Shown: positions 7,914-15,546 of the stretch, one piece after another | Position numbering within the stretch: position 1 is the first letter of the stretch | How the letters are laid out: each line of letters begins with the position of its first letter | Source: Cyanobacteria bacterium UBA11370 | Lineage (GTDB): Bacteria; Cyanobacteriota; Cyanobacteriia; Cyanobacteriales; Coleofasciculaceae | DNA length: 15,623 nucleotides | Direction of reading: 5' to 3' | NCBI GenBank assembly: GCA_003486645.1 | Contig: DNGI01000384.1 | Span: 1-15,623, forward strand | Made by a program: the position numbers and the translations under genes | The notes under the pieces: model-generated | Told to the model about the DNA's origin: nothing | What the model saw: the letters and a program-made list of their open reading frames with translations, nothing else | Databases searched by the model: none

Positions 7914-8573
7914 TTAAGATTTTGTCGAATCTTTAGACCTCTGGCTCACCCATCGCCGAAACGCCCTTAACGCCTGAGAAGTTCCTGACTGCCGCCCCAT
8001 CTTACAAAACTGAGAAATCCCCTCAATCACCGGAAAATCAGGAAACGTTGGACTTATCGCCGACTCTACATACTTTCCCGCTCGCAACACATAAACCTGC
8101 AATCTGCCCTTCTCATAGCGCCAAATTTCCGGCACCCCTAACACCTCATAAGCACTCAATTGAGTCTTAGACGTTACATCAATTTCTATTGCTAAATCTG
8201 GCGGCGGGTCTACCGTTAAATCCAGGTTTTCTCGCCCAACCATTTGAGCATAATTTTGGATATAAAAACAATCATCCGGTTCAATTCCCGCCATCATATC
8301 TTGCCGCTTAAACGTCGTTGACCCAAACGGCTCCCAATTAATTTCTAACTCATCCAGTAAAATCTTTAATAAATCTCCAATAATAATTTTGGGTTTTTCA
8401 TGTTCCGGTAGAGGCATCCTAATCTCCAAAGTGCTATTGAGATAAGCAACTCGCGTTGCGCGATGCTCTCCCAATTCCGCTAAAATCGCTTCAAATTCCG
8501 ACCAACTTACCTCATGAAACAGCACCCGATGTCCAGGCGGTACACTAATTTGTCTCAATTGCAGCGTCACCAT
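7914..8573 (-). CDS. Uma2 family (DUF820) restriction-endonuclease-fold protein
   Basis: The 219-residue protein has the usual Uma2 length and layout: VSWSEFEAILAELGEHRATR near the N-terminus, GIEPDDCFYI (residues 96-105), and the PD-(D/E)xK-like core PPDLAIEIDVTSK (124-136) with Asp126, Glu130, Asp132 and Lys136, then YEVLGVPEIWRY (142-153). Catalytic candidates appear intact. Uma2 proteins are numerous in cyanobacteria and mostly uncharacterised; nuclease activity is inferred from the fold. The gene starts 22 nt after the antitoxin-like gene, with AGGGAAG about 10 nt before its ATG, so the two probably share a transcript. No ParE-type toxin is present in that position. Confidence 0.85.
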   Translation of the reverse strand: MVTLQLRQISVPPGHRVLFHEVSWSEFEAILAELGEHRATRVAYLNSTLEIRMPLPEHEKPKIIIGDLLKILLDELEINWEPFGSTTFKRQDMMAGIEPDDCFYIQNYAQMVGRENLDLTVDPPPDLAIEIDVTSKTQLSAYEVLGVPEIWRYEKGRLQVYVLRAGKYVESAISPTFPDFPVIEGISQFCKMGRQSGTSQALRAFRRWVSQRSKDSTKS

Positions 8574-8595
8574 TGTTGTTTCACTTCCCTTTTAA

Positions 8596-8877
8596 TCATC
8601 TTCCTTGCCCATTCGCTTGACTCCGCCTCGCTAGCCGAGAACGCACTGCTTGCCGGATATCCTCCCAGTCTGTAGCGGTAATTTCCGTTGCCTCTCCAGA
8701 CTCCAAACCCTCCAATAACATGGTTTCCAGACGTTCTTGTGCCTTGCGCTTTTGGTCGAGACGGATTAACTCGCGAAAATACTCGCTCACCGTACTGTAA
8801 CTGCCTTGGGCGACTTGTTCCTCAACATACGAGCGCATCGCATCTGGCAGAGAAATATTAATGCTTTTCACTTGCAT
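8596..8877 (-). CDS. ParD-like ribbon-helix-helix antitoxin
   Basis: The 93-residue protein starts MQVKSINISLPDAMRSYVEE, an RHH strand and helix typical of ParD/CC2985 antitoxins. SYSTVSEYFRELIRLDQ is the second helix, and a charged C-terminal part (about 45-93) is the usual toxin-binding tail. The frame stays open up to 9093, but that extension runs through the operator-like repeats and into the primase 3' end and has no family resemblance, so I place the start at 8877. GTG at 8869-8871 is also possible: GGGAGA lies 6 nt before GTG but abuts the ATG. It likely represses its own promoter. The expected partner ParE is missing, and Uma2 follows instead. Confidence 0.8.
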   Translation of the reverse strand: MQVKSINISLPDAMRSYVEEQVAQGSYSTVSEYFRELIRLDQKRKAQERLETMLLEGLESGEATEITATDWEDIRQAVRSRLARRSQANGQGR

Positions 8878-8901
8878 TCTCCCATTGCTACTGCTTCCAA
8901 T

Positions 8902-8928
8902 ATGGCAATTTATGGCAATTGTTGCCAT
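8902..8928. promoter_or_regulatory. Candidate operator of the ParD-Uma2 pair
   Basis: ATGGCAA occurs at 8902-8908 and 8912-8918, exactly 10 bp apart, and its inverse TTGCCAT at 8922-8928, giving three half-sites on one helix face. The last two form a perfect 7-bp dyad. The cluster lies 24-51 bp upstream of the antitoxin start, where ParD-type repressors normally bind. Confidence 0.5.
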
Positions 8929-8977
8929 TTTTTCCGCCGTAACCCAACCCCATGAGTCATGGGGATATTCTCGCAGC

Positions 8978-11900
8978 TCACCACAAATCAAGCTTTCCCT
9001 GTTCACAGTTTCCCACAATAATATTGGCCAGCACCTGACGCTCTGATTGATTGAAGTGCCATCGCCACACCCACAGCGCCCTAACCTCTCCATATTTATT
9101 CACAATTGTTTCCCAGTCTGCTTTACACTGCATTGTTCTCAAGAGTTTGGCAATTAACCGTGGCTCTTTTGTTTGGTTTCGCGCCCTGCTACCTGGGTAC
9201 TCTGCCGGAAGCTCAATCAGCGTACCCGAAGCGTCTCTTAGAGTAAGAGTACGGGGTGTATCGTCCTTAATAGGCGACGTGGCTACAGCAGAATTTGATA
9301 CCTCTGAAACGAATGAAACTGGATGTTCCTGAGCGAAACCTAAAGGGGTTTCAGGCTGCAATCCTTGAAAATGCGTTGTTGAGGTCAGTGAAACCTCTGA
9401 AACCGGATCAAGGGAAGTTTCAACCAATTTGTCAGCCAATTCATCACAAACCTCATTCATGTCTTTTGTGAGTGCAGTGTTGGCTTGTGCAATTTCTACT
9501 TGTTCAGTTTCTAGGTTTCCTTGGGGAGGTTTCAAGCTGGAAACCCCTGCTACTAGGTCATCCCAGCTTGAAACCCAATCATTAGACTCAAAAGTTTCAG
9601 CGGTTTCAGCAGTTTCAACAGTTTCACAATTTGGTACAAGTTGAGTATCCGTTGGAATATCATCCCAGTCTGTGCTATTGTTACTACTCCCACCTGAACC
9701 ATTACCAGGGTCATCATCCGTCGGATTGTTTGGTGGTTCATCGTCAGGGTCAATATCCAGCAGATCAAGACCAAACAGATCCAGGGGAATTAACCACGCC
9801 TTCTTCATCTTTTTCTGAGGCGGGTGGGGTCGAATCAACTTACCTTGAGTGTCACACTTGGCTGTTAACAAAGCACGGTTATAGGCTAAGACTTCATCCC
9901 GTGAGGCATAAAAACGCACCGCTTTATCAACCACGCCCCCAACTTTTACCAGTTGCACCTTGAGAGACTTTTGATTATATGTGGCTGGGTTGAACGCTTT
10001 TTGCACCTCACTCCAGACACTTCCTGGATAAATCGCCACCCATTGCACACCATTCTCGTCAGTAAACAGCCGTTTATCCCAACTGCCGATCGCATCTTTC
10101 CCCTCCAAAGACTGAAGGCAGCGGATAAAATCGGCAATTGAGTCACCTGCATTATCGGCATCATTCTCAATCGGAATTAGATTATCAAGTACCCAACTCC
10201 GGGGTTGCTCACACCCATCGATTAATTCAACTAACTTTTCGGCGTAAAATACGATTAGTGCTAAATTCCAGGCAATTCTGGCATGAGCGAGTGGCAAGCG
10301 TGCTAAAAATTCCCTCTCAATCGCATTAATGTCCCCAGGATGATAGCCGATCCTAATCAACTCCTCAAAGGAACCACTAGCAACTTTCATCGCTGCCTTG
10401 AGATCCGGAATTCCTTGTATGTTGCCACAATCGTAAAAAGGAACCCTGGAAAACCGGGTAAATGCCGCATCATGCTCACCACCCAGTATATGGTTCGTGG
10501 TGAAACCAATTGGACTATGGGGCGTTTGACGATTGCCTCTGACAACACGCGGCTTGGCATTGTAGACCGCCTTACAGAATTCATCTAACTCCCTGGTATT
10601 ATCACCACGGGGTGGGTCATCCCAGATGACGGGTAAACTACCTGTCTTAGATAAATGTTCGTAAACGGCTGAGATACTAACTTTACTAATCATGCCATCG
10701 TCAGCCCAATTCGTTCCCACCATTGATAATGCGGCTTCTAGAGCAATGGTTTTTCCGGTACCAACAGAACCATAAGCATTGAGAATCGGAAAACGTCCTT
10801 CAGCAGTTTGAATAGCCTGGAAATGTAATCCAGCAATTACCCAACCACAGCAAAGGAGAAACTGATGGATATTCTCAGTACCGAAGACTACTCTTGCTGC
10901 ATCAACTAACCGCTTTAATCCAACCGTACCATTCCCTTGAGCTTGAATAGGGCAGGGGATGAAGTCCTCTTTCCCTAATGCTGGGTCAAAAACCGTCAAG
11001 CTATCGTTTTCGGTTGTCTGTTGACCCGATGGTGTAAATTGAGTATTTTCAAATACCCACAAGCCGTTTTCCTGTTGTCCGTAGCGATCAATGCTTTTGA
11101 AAATTTGACCCCCACGGGTTCGACGATATACGGCTTGTTTAGCGGCAAACAGGGCGTTGAGTTCCCATTTAGTTAAGGAAACGATGACAACAAATCCTAG
11201 CGCCTTACTCAGGGCTTCGGAAAATTTTTTGGGTGAGGTCAGATCCTCGGCTTTTACCAGGACTCGATATTGTTTCGGCTCCCATTCTGGCTTAAGCTGG
11301 AGTACGAAACCGCCGCCATCACTACTGCTGAGTTCGCGCTCAATTGCGAAGTCAAAGTTACACCGGGGTTCCCACCTAACATCACCCTCCTTACCAGACT
11401 GCCAAAATCCAATTGTCCCCAAATAACTTTGAGGTTCGCTCCAATCGACGGCTGGTGGCTCATCGAATAGCTTTTCCCACTTATGGATTGGCATACATTT
11501 AGCAATTACCTCATGGATGAATTTAGTAGCACCATGATTCTGGATGTAATCATCGGCTCCTTTGTTGCCGTTTGGGTAGCTATCATCACAATCCCATAAG
11601 CCAGTGGCGTTGAAAAGGGGAACTTTGAAAGTTTTTAACTGGTGGGCGAGTTTCCGTTGCGCCCAGTTTACGCCTGGTTTTGTGGCAGCATCGGCATCAA
11701 AACAAAAGATAAATCCAAATCCGGCTTTAGCGAGTCGTTCCAAGGAAGGAACAAGATAGCGTTTACCTTGCAAGTCGCTTTTGGCACTGGTTAGACCTAA
11801 CTCGACACCAAGCAAAACCACTGGAATCAGACCGATAGCGAATAGTGCTACCCCAGTAAAAACGCCCTCGGTAATCACTAAACAGGGATGCCCATCTATT

Positions 11901-12247
11901 TTATAGGCTTTCTCTTTGAGGGCTTCTAAATTATGCCAAAAGTGCGGATCTTCTGGATGATTAAGCAAGATGGCATCGTAGTCGCCTAGGGGAGTGCGGT
12001 ACTTGGGAGCTTTCTTGGTTTTGTCGTCTCGCCAGGGTTTGTCGGGTTTGAATTGAATCTGAATGCCTGTGCCTTCAAGTAAAATTCCCCCAGATTTGGC
12101 TTTATAACCGAGTCGGAATGAGGCATCTTCTGCTGAGACAGAGCGACAATTGGCACTTGTCCAATCTAAAGGTAGTCCGCGTCGCTGGATTTCTTTAACG
12201 TGACGGGTTTCTAGGCGGGTGGTGGTTTGGTTGTTTTGGAATTCCAT
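8978..12247 (-). CDS. DUF3854 TOPRIM primase fused to DUF927-like AAA+ helicase
   Basis: A long replication protein of 1,089 residues, numbered from the ATG at 12247. Residues about 15-250 form a DUF3854 primase-like region with TOPRIM motifs LVITEG (Glu127) and FCFDADA (Asp184, Asp186). A DUF927-like region follows (about 300-430). The AAA+ ATPase has Walker A GSVGTGKT (493-500), Walker B VIWDDPP (540-546), a sensor-type TTN (583-585) and candidate arginine finger FTRFSR. After about residue 835 comes a disordered Asp/Asn/Pro/Thr-rich linker with Glu-Thr repeats, then a conserved-looking C-terminal segment with Trp-rich VWRWHF. It probably primes and unwinds the host element's DNA. Start choice: the frame is open to 12322, but the family-like sequence begins after MEFQNN, and GGTGTAGAG precedes that ATG. 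Confidence 0.8.
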   Translation of the reverse strand: MEFQNNQTTTRLETRHVKEIQRRGLPLDWTSANCRSVSAEDASFRLGYKAKSGGILLEGTGIQIQFKPDKPWRDDKTKKAPKYRTPLGDYDAILLNHPEDPHFWHNLEALKEKAYKIDGHPCLVITEGVFTGVALFAIGLIPVVLLGVELGLTSAKSDLQGKRYLVPSLERLAKAGFGFIFCFDADAATKPGVNWAQRKLAHQLKTFKVPLFNATGLWDCDDSYPNGNKGADDYIQNHGATKFIHEVIAKCMPIHKWEKLFDEPPAVDWSEPQSYLGTIGFWQSGKEGDVRWEPRCNFDFAIERELSSSDGGGFVLQLKPEWEPKQYRVLVKAEDLTSPKKFSEALSKALGFVVIVSLTKWELNALFAAKQAVYRRTRGGQIFKSIDRYGQQENGLWVFENTQFTPSGQQTTENDSLTVFDPALGKEDFIPCPIQAQGNGTVGLKRLVDAARVVFGTENIHQFLLCCGWVIAGLHFQAIQTAEGRFPILNAYGSVGTGKTIALEAALSMVGTNWADDGMISKVSISAVYEHLSKTGSLPVIWDDPPRGDNTRELDEFCKAVYNAKPRVVRGNRQTPHSPIGFTTNHILGGEHDAAFTRFSRVPFYDCGNIQGIPDLKAAMKVASGSFEELIRIGYHPGDINAIEREFLARLPLAHARIAWNLALIVFYAEKLVELIDGCEQPRSWVLDNLIPIENDADNAGDSIADFIRCLQSLEGKDAIGSWDKRLFTDENGVQWVAIYPGSVWSEVQKAFNPATYNQKSLKVQLVKVGGVVDKAVRFYASRDEVLAYNRALLTAKCDTQGKLIRPHPPQKKMKKAWLIPLDLFGLDLLDIDPDDEPPNNPTDDDPGNGSGGSSNNSTDWDDIPTDTQLVPNCETVETAETAETFESNDWVSSWDDLVAGVSSLKPPQGNLETEQVEIAQANTALTKDMNEVCDELADKLVETSLDPVSEVSLTSTTHFQGLQPETPLGFAQEHPVSFVSEVSNSAVATSPIKDDTPRTLTLRDASGTLIELPAEYPGSRARNQTKEPRLIAKLLRTMQCKADWETIVNKYGEVRALWVWRWHFNQSERQVLANIIVGNCEQGKLDLW
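9594..9627 (-). repeat. 9-bp tandem repeats coding for Glu-Thr units in the primase
   Basis: Four near-identical units of the form GTTTCAGCN (plus-strand reading) run in tandem and encode the ETVETAETAETF stretch of the linker. More scattered GTTTCA/TGAAAC copies between 9300 and 9560 suggest slippage-driven growth of this low-complexity region. Confidence 0.6.
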
Positions 12248-12501
12248 CTCTACACCCCCAACAAAGCAATTGAATGTAGCACTGCGCCAGAGTTCAAGAA
12301 CAGACGTGGAGACGGGGGACACTCTGATGCGGGGACGAAAGCTCTGCCTCGGTACGAGCTGCTAAAATCTGATCGCTTTTCCCTATCAATTAAAGGGGGA
12401 GTGAGACAAGCTAACGTTCGCTTGGATGCTACATGGCATGGAGAGTCGAAAGCTGATGCGTTTCCGGTTACAGGCATAAAGTTAACCCTCAAGGTATTAA
12501 C

Positions 12502-12671
12502 CTAGAGCCAGAGAGTTGGAACCTTTCTTCGCGGAAACCAATTACCAAATAACTTGAACTGAGAGGTCTAGCTGGGGTGCTGATGGATTCAGAATCATGC
12601 TATGTTGGTAATGAAACTTTGTCGGTTTCTGCCAGGAGGCTTTATTTCCATACTCGTTTCCCTGGCTCTAG
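12502..12671. repeat. 170-bp segment bounded by perfect 10-bp inverted repeats
   Basis: CTAGAGCCAG (12502-12511) and CTGGCTCTAG (12662-12671) are exact reverse complements. No gene lies between and no clear target duplication flanks them. The 3' part resembles dispersed GC-poor cyanobacterial repeats of the 'GGCTCTGCC' type, by impression only. It is part of the 834-bp gene-free stretch 12248-13081. Confidence 0.35.
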
Positions 12672-12710
12672 TATTTGATTAAGATAAGCATACTGTAATT
12701 GGGCTAAATT

Positions 12711-12785
12711 GCGATCGCAAACGCTCACGCGATCGCAATAGCGTCCCGAAGGCAAGCATGGTGAGCGTTAGCCCACAGCGATGCT
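12711..12785. repeat. HIP1-containing dispersed-repeat-like segment
   Basis: Two HIP1 octamers (12711-12718 and 12729-12736) are 18 bp apart. AACGCTCAC (12720-12728) pairs perfectly with GTGAGCGTT (12761-12769), and a further short AGCAT/ATGCT pair lies around 12755-12785. This is typical of short interspersed repeats in cyanobacterial intergenic DNA. Confidence 0.45.
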
Positions 12786-12819
12786 AATCGGGGGTAATAC
12801 TGAGGGAACTACCACTTTT

Positions 12820-12843
12820 ATCAAATCTGATATCAAATCTGAT
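12820..12843. repeat. Exact tandem duplication of a 12-mer
   Basis: ATCAAATCTGAT occurs twice with no spacer. About 10 bp further on, CACAAGG (12855-12861) and CCTTGTG (12880-12886) form a 7-bp inverted repeat. Both lie upstream of the primase gene, so they could be regulator or replication-protein sites; no function is demonstrated by sequence. Confidence 0.45.
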
Positions 12844-13003
12844 GGAGTATGATTCACAAGGTTGAACCTACCCAAGAGTCCTTGTGGTATTGCATCACAA
12901 AATAACGTTTGATGAATTTTGGTCATTGGCTAGATTTCCTCTTCAGTTATCGCGATTGTATTACATATGTAGTATAGCCGTGATTCAGAAATTATGCTCC
13001 AAG

Positions 13004-13052
13004 ACCCTCTCACCTAATTTCGGCAGGAGGCTCCCACTATAACCGAGAGGGT
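13004..13052. repeat. Inverted repeat upstream of the TnpB fragment
   Basis: ACCCTCTC (13004-13011) pairs perfectly with GAGAGGGT (13045-13052) across a 33-nt loop. It sits 30 bp before the TnpB-like frame and may be a remnant of the insertion sequence or a separate repeat. Confidence 0.35.
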
Positions 13053-13081
13053 GAGTTCTAATCGCTTTCACAGCGAAAAGA

Positions 13082-13306
13082 ATGAACAAACCCGTTAGAA
13101 AGTTCCTCCCCACATCGGCTGATTACGATGCCCGTATCTTCTGTTTTAGGGAGAAAGATTGGTCGGTGTCGTTAACACTGATAGGTGGTAGAGAACGTTT
13201 TCTAGTAGACATTGGTAGCTACCAAAAAGGAAAGTTATCTGGATTCTCTCCAACTTCTGCCACGTTGGTCAAACACCAGAATGGAAGCTACTCAGTGTGT
13301 AGGTAG
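13082..13306 (+). pseudogene. TnpB fragment (IS200/IS605-type), segment before the RuvC core
   Basis: The 74-codon frame encodes a short internal piece of a TnpB-like RNA-guided nuclease. PTSADYDARIFCFREKDWSV followed by SLTLIGGRERF, IGSYQKGKLSG and PTSATLVKHQNGSYSV matches the beta-rich wedge segment just upstream of the first RuvC motif in cyanobacterial TnpB proteins. A normal TnpB is about 400 residues. Here the N-terminal part and the whole RuvC domain are missing, and the frame stops one codon short of the convergent neighbouring gene's end. There is no convincing ribosome binding site. It is debris, though a small stand-alone product cannot be excluded. Confidence 0.6.
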
Positions 13307-13307
13307 T

Positions 13308-14189
13308 TTACTGTGGTGTCTTGCTTTTAGCTTTTCGCTTAGAACGTCGTTGCTTTTTAGTATTTTTCTTAGGCTTTTTAGGTGGAAATACTTGAGCAAC
13401 CAGCGTACTTTCTTCCAAAACTAGCTGTTCTCCGTTTCTACTCAGACGTAAACTCCAGAACTGACCATAAGGTTCACCAGGTAAGACACCCGTAATCGTC
13501 AAAAGAAAAAAGTTATCTTTTTCCTCACTTTTTATGGGTCTTGTCAGTGCATCAATATTGCGGTAAATCCGCACCCCAAGCATCCTGGTTTCAATGTTGC
13601 TATAGGTCACCAACCCATCTACTTGGAAGGAATCAACGCGCTCAATAAAGTCTTCTAACTTAGCTTTAGATTCGGGTAAAGATATGCCTCGAATAGTAAA
13701 ATGAAAGTAGGGCGGATCTTTGGGTCGGGTGTGTGGATAAACAATCCAAACCTGACTGCTTTCTACCAATCCCTTGCGGTTTTTAAGAAATCGGGAAGCA
13801 GATACTAATAAATTGGCAGAAGCAACTACGCCATCTTCTAAAAGCAAAATACCTGTCGTGAAATCATCAACGCTAGGGATATACTGACCTCTCACCCATC
13901 CAACCGCCTTGTAGTGCAGTGTATCGGGCAGTATAGTTGAGGTTGGTTGGCTCTGGAATTTTTCTTCAACTGCGATATCCTGTCCCCCTACCCTATCCTT
14001 TAACCCAGTTTCAGGACTGGTTGGCTTGATGATATGTACATGGAGTGAGTCTTCTTGAGATTGCCGCATTATTTCACTGTCAACAACCTGGGGATAATAG
14101 GGAGTGAGCAGATGAATCAGCTTTTCATCGTCAGTAGCGATCGCATCATCAAGGGGAAAATAGCGGTCTGTCAAATGGATGGTTGCCAT
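13308..14189 (-). CDS. Hypothetical protein with strongly basic C-terminal tail
   Basis: I do not recognise this 293-residue protein. Its N-terminus (MATIHLTDRYFPLDDAIATD, then DDEKLIHLLTPYYPQVVDSE) loosely recalls small beta-grasp proteins of the PRTRC plasmid system, a weak resemblance. The middle (about 90-265) is rich in predicted beta strands (YFHFTIRGISLP, LGVRIYRNIDAL, FFLLTITGVLPG). The last 25 residues are a Lys/Arg cluster (KKPKKNTKKQRRSKRKAKSK) that suggests nucleic-acid binding. There is no signal peptide or membrane segment. It lies between the integrase and the primase on the same strand, 120 bp downstream of the integrase, so a role in replication or maintenance of the element is inferred from context. 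No strong Shine-Dalgarno precedes the ATG. Confidence 0.7.
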   Translation of the reverse strand: MATIHLTDRYFPLDDAIATDDEKLIHLLTPYYPQVVDSEIMRQSQEDSLHVHIIKPTSPETGLKDRVGGQDIAVEEKFQSQPTSTILPDTLHYKAVGWVRGQYIPSVDDFTTGILLLEDGVVASANLLVSASRFLKNRKGLVESSQVWIVYPHTRPKDPPYFHFTIRGISLPESKAKLEDFIERVDSFQVDGLVTYSNIETRMLGVRIYRNIDALTRPIKSEEKDNFFLLTITGVLPGEPYGQFWSLRLSRNGEQLVLEESTLVAQVFPPKKPKKNTKKQRRSKRKAKSKTPQ

Positions 14190-14309
14190 AAAAATAGTCT
14201 GTGGGTAGGAGATACATGATATTTAAAAAGCATCGGCACACCTTGCGCCTTCATTTTAGCTGTAGGGCTACCGTATTTCTCATCTCGACTATGCAAGAAT
14301 GCTCTCATG

Positions 14310-15314
14310 TCAAACCTTCACCGAAATTCCCAAAGCCGGATTCTTGGTATAACGCTCACCCACATGAGCATAAATCGCCGTCATTTCTGGATTCTTATGA
14401 CCCAGCAAATCCTGCACCTGCCTCAAATCAGCACCAGCGCGTAGCCCTAACGTCGCTGCCGTATGGCGCAGACTATGAGCCGATAGAGTTCTCCCTTGGG
14501 TGTGCTTCAACCCAGCTTGTTCCAGGTAGCCATCAACAATCAAACGAATACCACGACGCGATAAACGCTGACCTCCTGCCCGGTTCCCGATCGCAATGAA
14601 TAAAGGACTAGAATCGTCTAACAGTTCTCCAGCTAGCTGACGAGCTTCCAAGTACTGTAAAAGAAGCTGCGCTAAATCTGGGCGCAGGGGTATTGTCCTT
14701 TTGCTGCCTTTCCCTTCCACTTTCAAGCCCCAGTTTAAACCTTGCTTAACCAAATCACCCACATTGGCTCGGTGCATCTCTACAGTCCTGGGACCTTGCA
14801 GCGCCATAATCGCTATCAGCGCTTTATCTCTTATACTCTTGAGGCTACCGTCAGCAGGAATCGTCGCCAAAAATTGTTGTAGCTCACTTTCTTCTAAATA
14901 GGTGATGCGTTCTGCCGCATCCGTCAAATCCCGTGGGGGTTTGACACCCTCTACGGGGTTTTCCTTAACCAGCCCCCGTTCCCTTGCACAGCCATAAAAC
15001 CGACGCAGCACCGATAACGTCAGAGATATGGTAGCAGACTTTTGATTTTTCTCCTCAATTAGATAGCGTCGGTAAGTCACAACATCTTCTTTGGTAGCTA
15101 AGGCGGGATGAAGAGCGTTATTCTCGCACCAGATAATAAATGCTCTGATGCGCCGCTTATAAGTTGACTCAGTATCTTTTGCCGCATTCCCATTCGCCAC
15201 ATCAGTTTTGCAGAAGTCGCCAAAGGCATTGAGCAGCGCTTCAGTGGTGGGTAAGAGTGCAGGGGGGTTGGATGGGAGCCTTCTTCTAGGAGAGTGCAAG
15301 GATTTTGTCTTCAC
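14310..15314 (-). CDS. Tyrosine recombinase / site-specific integrase (XerC/D-like)
   Basis: The 334-residue protein has an N-terminal SAM-like core-binding domain (about 25-120, with STYKRRIRAFIIWCENNALH) and a C-terminal catalytic domain. The catalytic residues look complete: Arg176 in LQGPRTVEM, Lys205 in GKGSKRTIPL, His280 and Arg283 in AHSLRHTAAT, His306 in LLGHKN, and the nucleophile Tyr315 in TAIYAH. It would cut and rejoin DNA to integrate or excise an element, or resolve dimers. The start is GTG with a weak ribosome binding site; no better in-frame start is near. It precedes the unknown basic protein and the primase on the same strand, as in integrated cyanobacterial plasmids. No matching attL/attR pair was identified in the window. 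Confidence 0.88.
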   Translation of the reverse strand: MKTKSLHSPRRRLPSNPPALLPTTEALLNAFGDFCKTDVANGNAAKDTESTYKRRIRAFIIWCENNALHPALATKEDVVTYRRYLIEEKNQKSATISLTLSVLRRFYGCARERGLVKENPVEGVKPPRDLTDAAERITYLEESELQQFLATIPADGSLKSIRDKALIAIMALQGPRTVEMHRANVGDLVKQGLNWGLKVEGKGSKRTIPLRPDLAQLLLQYLEARQLAGELLDDSSPLFIAIGNRAGGQRLSRRGIRLIVDGYLEQAGLKHTQGRTLSAHSLRHTAATLGLRAGADLRQVQDLLGHKNPEMTAIYAHVGERYTKNPALGISVKV

Positions 15315-15361
15315 TTCGTTAATTTACAACGATTCCGGTAAACCATCCAACCCCTACTCCT

Positions 15362-15391
15362 TAATACCAGGAACGTTTTTTTCCGGTATTA
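15362..15391. repeat. Hairpin upstream of the integrase
   Basis: TAATACC (15362-15368) pairs with GGTATTA (15385-15391), and the inner GGAA (15370-15373) pairs with TTCC (15381-15384), leaving a single bulged A. TTCCGGTA occurs here and again near 15333. It lies in the integrase upstream region and could be its operator, an arm-type binding site or part of an attachment site. Confidence 0.4.
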
Positions 15392-15430
15392 GATAAGCGA
15401 GATATGAGTGTCACTAGCTTCCATGTCGGT

Positions 15431-15489
15431 TTGCACATAAGTTGAAAATTTGACACATAAGATGAAATTTCTTTGCACATAAGCTGAAA
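15431..15489 (+). repeat. Three TnsB-binding-site-like repeats
   Basis: CACATAAGnTGAAA occurs at 15434-15447, 15454-15467 and 15476-15489, with start-to-start spacing of 20 and 22 bp, about two helical turns. The flanking bases TTG before each copy extend the similarity. Such spaced repeats next to a TGT terminus are the hallmark of transposase binding sites in Tn7-like ends. Confidence 0.65.
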
Positions 15490-15500
15490 AAACTGCCACA

Positions 15501-15536
15501 ACCGCTAATCTGAGGAGATTAACCTCAGATAACGGT
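15501..15536. promoter_or_regulatory. Long imperfect palindrome just before tnsA
   Basis: ATCTGAGG (15508-15515) and CCTCAGAT (15523-15530) are a perfect 8-bp dyad with a 7-nt spacer. The dyad extends outward to ACCG (15501-15504) and CGGT (15533-15536). It lies between the transposase-site repeats and the tnsA start, so it is a good candidate operator for regulated transposase expression. Confidence 0.5.
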
Positions 15537-15546
15537 AAGGAGTGAA

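Noticed and set aside
8878..9093. N-terminal extension of the antitoxin frame to 165 residues
   Set aside because: The extra 72 codons cross the operator-like repeats and the primase 3' end, with no family resemblance; the RHH domain begins right after the ATG at 8877.
12248..12322. 25-codon N-terminal extension of the primase
   Set aside because: The frame is open, but the extension looks unlike the family and the ATG at 12247 is better placed; kept only as an alternative start.
12227..12505. Plus-strand 92-codon frame
   Set aside because: It partly overlaps the primase 5' end in antisense and has no ribosome binding site or recognisable domain.
12302..12600. Possible group II intron remnant
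   Set aside because: A few short stretches reminded me of intron RNA domains, but there is no reverse transcriptase gene, no recognisable domain V and no clear 5' or 3' boundary.
15431..15489. CRISPR array
   Set aside because: Three 14-bp repeats with 6-8 bp spacing are far too short and close for a CRISPR; transposase-site repeats fit better.
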